Source of the DNA: Neptunicella sp048268085
Lineage (GTDB): Bacteria > Pseudomonadota > Gammaproteobacteria > Enterobacterales > Alteromonadaceae
Length of the DNA: 64,000 nucleotides
Direction: 5' to 3'
NCBI RefSeq assembly: GCF_048268085.1
Contig: NZ_JBLWWF010000007.1
Location: forward strand, 62,001 to 126,000
The notes beneath the pieces were generated by a model that had not been told where the DNA came from, did no database searches, and saw only the letters and a program-made list of their open reading frames with translations. The translations under genes were made by a program, and so were the position numbers. This document shows, one piece after another, positions 57,022-62,129 of this stretch. How positions within the stretch are numbered: the stretch's first letter is position 1; the number at the start of each line of letters is the position of its first letter.

Positions 57022-57042
57022 AAGCCCCGGAAGGGGCTTTTT
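57022..57042 (+). terminator. Rho-independent terminator of the small moron-like gene
   Basis: AAGCCCC pairs with GGGGCTT around GGAA, followed by five T. It lies seven bases after the stop codon. Confidence 0.92.
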
Positions 57043-57055
57043 AATGGAATTTATC

Positions 57056-57367
57056 ATGAAAAAACTTACATCAATCAGCATACCAGACACCATTAGTTTT
57101 GCTGATTTAAAATTAACCCGCGACAGTGACGGCATGGTGGCGTTTGACTGGGCACCAATTAACCATATTTGTGCCGCATCCGGGATTGATGCCAGCATAT
57201 TTACAGAGCAAACCGAAGATAATGTTAGCAGCTTAATAGTGAGTTGGTATCAGGCGCATATAACCAACGGTGGTAAACCGGATGCAGTAGCTGAGGATTT
57301 ATTGGCCGAAATAAAATTAGAGAATGAACACGGGGGCGGGTTGAGCCATCAGCCTGGTAAAGCATGA
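57056..57367 (+). CDS. Phage-type small protein, unknown function
   Basis: A 103-residue protein from the second ATG (57056, GGA eight bases upstream); the first ATG at 57044 is in the previous terminator's tail. The sequence pattern ISIPDTISFADLKLTRDSDG, then FDWAPINHICAASGID, recalls small proteins annotated as hypothetical in tail regions of siphovirus-type prophages. It has an acidic C-terminus. Its stop overlaps the next start as ATGA, so three genes (this one and the next two) are coupled. Confidence 0.7.
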   Translation: MKKLTSISIPDTISFADLKLTRDSDGMVAFDWAPINHICAASGIDASIFTEQTEDNVSSLIVSWYQAHITNGGKPDAVAEDLLAEIKLENEHGGGLSHQPGKA

Positions 57368-57774
57368 CTAAGCCACTCCACATTGACGCCATCGATAAAA
57401 ACGATAGGGTTGTATTCACCCAAGCCCAGCGTAATAGCTGGGTGAGGGCGGCAAGTAAAGCTGGTATGAAACTAAACGACTGGGTTACTGAGGCGTGTGA
57501 TGCCCACGTTAGCGTTAACCACTGGCCAACCGTGTTACCACCCCACACCACTGACGAGGATTTTAAAACCCTGCCGGGAGACAATTGGCAGCAGCCAGAT
57601 TGGTGTGCCGGCTTAACACACAGAACAGCGTTTTGTTTAGTTGAGCGCGGCGGGTATGTATCGCGCCAGCAAATAGAATATGATTTTATCCATAAACCGG
57701 CATTACATTTTTTATCAATCCCAAATTTTGGTAAAAAATCATTAATGGAGTTAGGCCAATGGCTGATAAATTAA
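57364..57774 (+). CDS. Phage protein: RHH-like segment plus RNA polymerase alphaCTD-like domain
   Basis: A 136-residue protein. Residues about 14-46 (VVFTQAQRNSWVRAASKAGMKLNDWVTEA) resemble a ribbon-helix-helix DNA-binding segment. Residues about 80-135 closely resemble the helix-hairpin-helix C-terminal domain of RNA polymerase alpha: LTHRTAFCL matches E. coli LTVRSANCL, and NFGKKSLMEL matches NLGKKSLTEI. The positions equivalent to E. coli R265, K298 and S299 are kept (R87, K125, S126), while N268 is Phe (F90). This suggests a DNA-binding or transcription-modulating protein. It is coupled to both neighbours. The domain assignment is by eye. Confidence 0.65.
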   Translation: MTKPLHIDAIDKNDRVVFTQAQRNSWVRAASKAGMKLNDWVTEACDAHVSVNHWPTVLPPHTTDEDFKTLPGDNWQQPDWCAGLTHRTAFCLVERGGYVSRQQIEYDFIHKPALHFLSIPNFGKKSLMELGQWLIN

Positions 57775-57950
57775 CGCCACAACAACTGGCTAACAAACGC
57801 CAGAACGAAAAACGCAAAGGTCAGCCCAGGTTGGGTGGGATGCCGCTTACTCAGGACGAATATGATTTACTCGATAAGTTAGCGGCAGAATACGGAGGTA
57901 AGAAAGCGGCGATTGTGGCGGGGTTGAAATTGCTGGATAGTTCTGATTGA
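57759..57950 (+). CDS. Small RHH-like protein
   Basis: A 63-residue basic protein. Residues about 29-60 (PLTQDEYDLLDKLAAEYGGKKAAIVAGLKLL) follow the strand-helix-helix pattern of CopG/Arc-type regulators. It overlaps the preceding gene by 16 bases and ends immediately against the stop codon of the convergent late operon (no gap). It is a possible partner or regulator of the alphaCTD-like protein; no toxin gene is adjacent. Confidence 0.6.
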   Translation: MADKLTPQQLANKRQNEKRKGQPRLGGMPLTQDEYDLLDKLAAEYGGKKAAIVAGLKLLDSSD

Positions 57951-58280
57951 TTAAACCGGTTGTATTCTAAAATCCATTTCCAGTGTGTTTTCTAATCCTG
58001 ATCCGACAATGGTTTTCCCGTTGGGGTATGTGGTGTTATAGACAATAACATCAACACAATATTCGCCCTGTGCAAGATCAAACGCACCTTTTTTAAATGT
58101 GATTTTATTACCAATAATATCCACATCATCGGTATCTACATCGCTATCAAGTACTGCACTACCGGCTACAATAACCGCCCTGTCGACTTGCATGGGCTGG
58201 TAATTTGTACCGCCTAGCGGATCTTCTGCGGCGGTGATAGTTACGGCCCCATCCCGCCCTTTTTTAGCTGTGATCAGCAT
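57951..58280 (-). CDS. Phage tail-region protein, unknown
   Basis: A 109-residue beta-rich protein from the ATG at 58280, two bases after the upstream gene's stop. A longer frame reaching 58370 is not supported. It looks like a small structural or decoration protein (ITAAEDPLGGTNYQPMQVDRAVIVAG..IIGNKITFKKGAFDLAQGEYCVDVIVY). It is the last gene of the late operon and abuts a convergent gene. Confidence 0.65.
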   Translation of the reverse strand: MLITAKKGRDGAVTITAAEDPLGGTNYQPMQVDRAVIVAGSAVLDSDVDTDDVDIIGNKITFKKGAFDLAQGEYCVDVIVYNTTYPNGKTIVGSGLENTLEMDFRIQPV

Positions 58281-58282
58281 AG

Positions 58283-58732
58283 TTATTCGCCTATTCCACC
58301 TGCTGCTTTTAGCACAAAGTTGTAAACGTCTTTTGCTAATGTGCCGGGGGCTATAACGACTTTTACCCAAATGGCTTTGGTATCGTCTGCGACCATATCG
58401 CCAATGGTTAGTGCATTGGCCAGTCCTTCTGCGTCGGTAAAAGTTACGTCAGCTGGGGCAGTATTTTTGTTGGCAATGGTTTGTTCTTCGGCGTTGATAG
58501 CTGCGCTGCCGAGGCCAAACGTCCAGTTAACGCCTGTATGTGCGGTTTCGCTTTCGATATACATGCGGGCGTTTGAGTAATCTACATCCGTTTCCAGTAC
58601 GATGCAGGCGTATTCTGTGGTGCCATCGTTGGTTTCGGTGTCGTTAAATGCATCGAATAAATCCGATCCATCTGTTTCTGTGGCGGTGGCTGCGCCACCT
58701 AGGTTGCCGGTTGTTTTATAAAATGTCAGCAT
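58283..58732 (-). CDS. Phage tail-region protein, unknown
   Basis: A 149-residue acidic protein (GSDLFDAFNDTETNDGTTEYACIVLETDV..IWVKVVIAPGTLAKDVYNFVLKA), predicted beta-rich. It begins three bases after the spike-like gene's stop, so the two are cotranslated. It is likely structural; I do not recognise the family. Confidence 0.65.
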   Translation of the reverse strand: MLTFYKTTGNLGGAATATETDGSDLFDAFNDTETNDGTTEYACIVLETDVDYSNARMYIESETAHTGVNWTFGLGSAAINAEEQTIANKNTAPADVTFTDAEGLANALTIGDMVADDTKAIWVKVVIAPGTLAKDVYNFVLKAAGGIGE

Positions 58733-58735
58733 GGT

Positions 58736-60334
58736 TTACCCCTTGATTGATAGTTGATAGCTGGATTCTCTGATTGCGATGCTGTACGACGGTTCGGTAA
58801 TACTAATTTGCAATGATGCAGGTGGCGGGATAACGACCGGCACCCCTTGATAACTGGTTGTGATTGTTAAAATACCGGTTAAGCGTTGCTGGTATTCGCT
58901 GCCTATGGTCAGCTGTGATTGCTGGCGCTGTAAATACTCGGATGCAATATCCAGCCCGTTCACCTGGCGCTGTTGGTATTGCGATGCAATTTGTATTTGA
59001 TCTGCTTCGCGTTCGCGGTATTCGCTTTGGATATTGATTGGTGCGGATAATCTGGCCAGATAACTGGATTGGACATTAAACGTAAAAACAACATCACTGC
59101 CAGCCGCCAGGTAGCTGGATTGAATATCCAGCAAGTCGGTTAAGCGCTCTTGATAAGCGGATGTGATATTTAACGCATTTTCAGCACGTTCCAAATAATT
59201 TGTTGCGATTGCAATGGTATTTTGATCCCGCTGTAAATAGCCGGATAAAACATCCAATGTATTTATATTCCGTTGTTGATAAACGCTGGATAAAGAAAAA
59301 GCGGCTAATTGCCGCTGTTTGTAGGTTGTTGGAATCGGTAATGATGTTTCGGATCGTTGCCGATACGTTGACGTTATATCGAGCGAAAATATTGTATCTA
59401 CGCCACCACCAACATAATAATACCCGCCTATGTCCCAAGCGCCAGCGCTAGCCCGGTCATTACCCCAAATATCAGTCACATAGTCAGGATATAAATTTAT
59501 ACCTGCACCAATCACATCAGCAGTAGATTTTAAACGTAAATCCAGTGCCGTTACGTCTGTGCCGCCTGCCACAATTTGGTCTGTCAATGTTAAACTGGTT
59601 AAGCAATCCGTTGTGCTACTAGCGCTAAATGTTGCTAAATCGGTGGCGCAGTTTGTAAAAAAATTACGCCCATTTGATACAGTGTCATGTCCCAAAAACA
59701 GGCAATTTTTGCACGTCGAATCACCGTAATCACCGCGTATCGCATTACCGCCATTGGTGCTATAAAACCGAGTGTTGATAAACTGGTAATTTTTTGCAAT
59801 CACAACGCCCAGCGTACCACTACCTATTATCACCGAATCGCTACAAACATAATTATCGGTAGGTGATGTGGGGCGCGCGTAGAATATAGCCGGGCCATAA
59901 CCGTTAGCGATTTGCTGCAAAATACATCCGTGGACGCGGGCATAACCTAATCTGATCGTGCCCGTGCTATTAGTCGCGCGTATCTGCAATCCAATCAGCG
60001 TTAAATTACTAAATACGTTAAATAGGCTGGCATATCCCGCTGTAAATGATATTGCAGCGCCGGTGGTCGCGTCATATCGTAGCTGATTTGTCGCGGCGTC
60101 TGCATCGTCTGCAAACCCTGCGCCGGACTCTGGCCGCAGGATAAATCTATTTACGTCATCAGTATTATGCCCTGCAAAATTAAACCCTGATGTGACGACA
60201 AACTCTTGTTTTTTTAACTCGCCAATCCAGATTACATCCTCAGCTTGCATATCAGCTGGCGCATCGTCTATCCACAGTTGTATTGTGCTGTAGTCGCCTG
60301 TTGCGCCGATTGTGCTGACTGTAGTTGTGGTCAT
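58736..60334 (-). CDS. Tail-spike-like protein: beta-helix then thirteen 14-residue repeats
   Basis: A 532-residue protein. Residues about 1-310 look like a right-handed beta-helix (stacked short strands, closing motif WGNDRASAGAWDIGGYYY). Residues 317-496 hold thirteen repeats of consensus L-x-I-x-S-x-Y-x-Q-R-x-x-x-x, with Tyr at 324, 338, 352, 366, 380, 394, 408, 425, 439, 453, 467, 481 and 495. The step is 14 except one of 17. The C-terminus has shorter related strands (EPSYSIAIRESSYQLSI). The ATG overlaps the upstream stop (ATGA). A host-binding spike is a good inference from position, beta-helix and repeats. Confidence 0.78.
   Translation of the reverse strand: MTTTTVSTIGATGDYSTIQLWIDDAPADMQAEDVIWIGELKKQEFVVTSGFNFAGHNTDDVNRFILRPESGAGFADDADAATNQLRYDATTGAAISFTAGYASLFNVFSNLTLIGLQIRATNSTGTIRLGYARVHGCILQQIANGYGPAIFYARPTSPTDNYVCSDSVIIGSGTLGVVIAKNYQFINTRFYSTNGGNAIRGDYGDSTCKNCLFLGHDTVSNGRNFFTNCATDLATFSASSTTDCLTSLTLTDQIVAGGTDVTALDLRLKSTADVIGAGINLYPDYVTDIWGNDRASAGAWDIGGYYYVGGGVDTIFSLDITSTYRQRSETSLPIPTTYKQRQLAAFSLSSVYQQRNINTLDVLSGYLQRDQNTIAIATNYLERAENALNITSAYQERLTDLLDIQSSYLAAGSDVVFTFNVQSSYLARLSAPINIQSEYREREADQIQIASQYQQRQVNGLDIASEYLQRQQSQLTIGSEYQQRLTGILTITTSYQGVPVVIPPPASLQISITEPSYSIAIRESSYQLSIKG
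58847..59386 (-). repeat. 42-base tandem repeats coding the Tyr-centred 14-residue motif
   Basis: Thirteen in-frame copies, all of 42 bases except one step of 51. They are diverged at DNA level, so they are old or rapidly changing, with the Y-x-Q-R core best kept. The repeat region makes up one third of the spike-like protein. Confidence 0.9.
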
Positions 60335-60666
60335 AGCGTTTCCCGCATATACGCTGTTGCGTTGAGTGTGGCCCGGCCATCTTCACCTACCTGCAAAATT
60401 GGTACTGTGCGGGTGTCATCATTAAACCAATCTCGGGATTGTTGTGTGATAACAGTAGAGTCAAAATCTACTCCCCAAATGCGCTGATAATTGTCGTTTT
60501 GAGCTGTTAGCGCCTCCGCCTCAACTTGTGTTAACGGGCATTGGATAATGCGCCAATCGGGGTTTGTTAGCTCACGGTTGCTAAATTGGTGGTCATCGGG
60601 CAAATGACAAATAACATCACCGCGATTAAATCCAGCTTTATCACGTGCTCTAAAAACTAGATACAT
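60331..60666 (-). CDS. Phage tail-region protein, unknown
   Basis: A 111-residue protein from the ATG at 60666 (AGGA upstream at good distance; an ATG two codons earlier at 60672 is possible). It contains MYLVFRARDKAGFNRGDVICHLPDDH and later acidic stretches. It overlaps the sulfotransferase gene end by about 17 bases and the spike-like start by four. No domain is recognised; it may be a tail-fibre or chaperone-type accessory. Confidence 0.65.
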   Translation of the reverse strand: MYLVFRARDKAGFNRGDVICHLPDDHQFSNRELTNPDWRIIQCPLTQVEAEALTAQNDNYQRIWGVDFDSTVITQQSRDWFNDDTRTVPILQVGEDGRATLNATAYMRETL

Positions 60667-61168
60667 AACCATAATCCTGTTCTACGTTTGCACCGCCAAC
60701 GGCTTGCCACGCATCCTCTATATCTTGCGTCCAATGCTCTGTCCAATCGCTATAGTTACCAGTCCATGTGCGTGTTAATCCCGGCAAATTAGCGTAAGCA
60801 TCGGTTAAATACGGTACGTCTAAATACGTTGCAATTTGTTGGATAGTCACACCATCATCACCAATCAAATCCTCAAACCTAATAACTAAAGTGTTTTCGT
60901 CAGTAAGCCACGGTTTATAGTCGTTGTAATGCTGTACAAACTCAGGCATTGCGCCAATTATAAAACCCTGCGTGACTTGTTTATAAGTCCATCGGCACCA
61001 ACTTATTAATACATCCCGTGGATTCCGAATTATTAAAATATGCTTATCAGATAGTGGTGCTGAGTACGCTAAATGCTCATGATCAGTATCAGTCACGCCT
61101 AATAACTGCACCGCTTTTAATAGAGCATGAGTTCCAGATTTTGGTATACCGTTGCAAATAACTCTCAT
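60650..61168 (-). CDS. Compact sulfotransferase encoded in the phage tail operon
   Basis: A 172-residue protein with cytosolic-sulfotransferase signatures. The PAPS 5'-phosphosulfate loop is GIPKSGTHALLKA (K10-S11-G12-T13-H14) and the 3'-phosphate motif is IIRNPRDVLIS (R48, S56). A C-terminal WTGNYSDWTEHWT stretch recalls the GxxGxW motif of the family. The enzymes transfer sulfate from PAPS to sugars, steroids, lipids or proteins. It is short but appears complete. It is translationally coupled on both sides (ATGA upstream), so it is made with the tail proteins. The acceptor is unknown; host glycans or the phage's own fibre are possibilities. Confidence 0.82.
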   Translation of the reverse strand: MRVICNGIPKSGTHALLKAVQLLGVTDTDHEHLAYSAPLSDKHILIIRNPRDVLISWCRWTYKQVTQGFIIGAMPEFVQHYNDYKPWLTDENTLVIRFEDLIGDDGVTIQQIATYLDVPYLTDAYANLPGLTRTWTGNYSDWTEHWTQDIEDAWQAVGGANVEQDYGYVSSF

Positions 61169-61443
61169 ACTACCCTCGTAAATTCTAAAAAACGGCCATT
61201 TTTGCTGCGTTCATATTTGTATGCACAAAATCCGGCATCACTCACATATTCAACAATTGCTGCGCGGATGGGGCGTGACATTTGGTTGCTACCCAGTGTT
61301 ATACGGCACATTTCTAACCCGGCAGCGATTAGTTCACAGCGGAATAGCTCTGTGCCCGCGGTATTTTTAATGCGTAGGTTAGTCACGATTGGCTCGTATT
61401 CGACGATTAGCCCGTTGCCAGCGGTGAATTCGTGTAAGTTCAT
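61165..61443 (-). CDS. Phage tail-region protein, unknown
   Basis: A 92-residue protein from the ATG at 61443, which overlaps the previous gene's stop (ATGA). It is a beta-rich sequence: NLHEFTAGNGLIVEYEPIVTN, then FRCELIAAGLEMCRITLGSNQMSRPIRAAIVEYV. It is probably a small structural or accessory tail protein. Its stop also overlaps the sulfotransferase start by four bases. Confidence 0.65.
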   Translation of the reverse strand: MNLHEFTAGNGLIVEYEPIVTNLRIKNTAGTELFRCELIAAGLEMCRITLGSNQMSRPIRAAIVEYVSDAGFCAYKYERSKNGRFLEFTRVV

Positions 61444-62129
61444 AACCCCTCCAGTTGTGCAATGTAGGGTGCCGCTGCGGCACAAAAATCAGTTTCCGCA
61501 TTATCAATTGCGGCTTTGCCAGCGTGGCGCAGGTTGTGCGTGGTTTCTAAAAACGTTTCAAAGCCGGTTACCTGCGCCTCAATTTGTTGGGCTGCTGCCT
61601 CGTTAGTTTGGCTGGTATTGGTGGCGTAATTTTGCAGCATAACCGGCACGGTTTCGCTGGGTGATCCGGCGGTGCGCCAGTCTTTAATCCGGCAGGCTAG
61701 CAGGGCATATTCCTGATCAATCAATGTACCTTGGCTTACCACTCTAAACCGCGCGCGTCCTGCGGCCTGGTCAATAGCGTTTTTAGCGTCGGCTGCCGTC
61801 CACATTGCATCAACTGGGGGCAGTGTGGCCATTGTTGCTAAACCGGCACTTTTAATATCCAGCAATGCGGCATCCACTAACACGTCCGGTGCGGGTGGCT
61901 TTATGTTAGGGCGCAGGGCTGCGGCTTCTTGCTCAGTTAGCTCTTCCGGCTCGCCATCAACAAATTTAAATAAGTCTTTGGGGTAGGCTCCGGCCACAAA
62001 CGTTTCGCCCTCTGTTAATTCGGCAGATAGTTGGTTTTCGGCGGTGACGAGGGCATCATCGATTGTTTTGTCGTGCAATTTAACAATACGTTGCTGTACG
62101 TTGTTTTTGATTACCGTGAATGCTGGCAT
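61440..62129 (-). CDS. Phage tail-fibre-associated protein, unknown
   Basis: A 229-residue protein with an acidic N-terminal half (ENQLSAELTEGETFVAGAYPKDLFKFVDGEPEELTEQE) and a helical C-terminal half. The start overlaps the J-like stop by one base (TAATG). The position directly after the J-like gene and the helical content are those of tail-fibre assembly or scaffold-type proteins, but no family signature is clear. Confidence 0.65.
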   Translation of the reverse strand: MPAFTVIKNNVQQRIVKLHDKTIDDALVTAENQLSAELTEGETFVAGAYPKDLFKFVDGEPEELTEQEAAALRPNIKPPAPDVLVDAALLDIKSAGLATMATLPPVDAMWTAADAKNAIDQAAGRARFRVVSQGTLIDQEYALLACRIKDWRTAGSPSETVPVMLQNYATNTSQTNEAAAQQIEAQVTGFETFLETTHNLRHAGKAAIDNAETDFCAAAAPYIAQLEGL

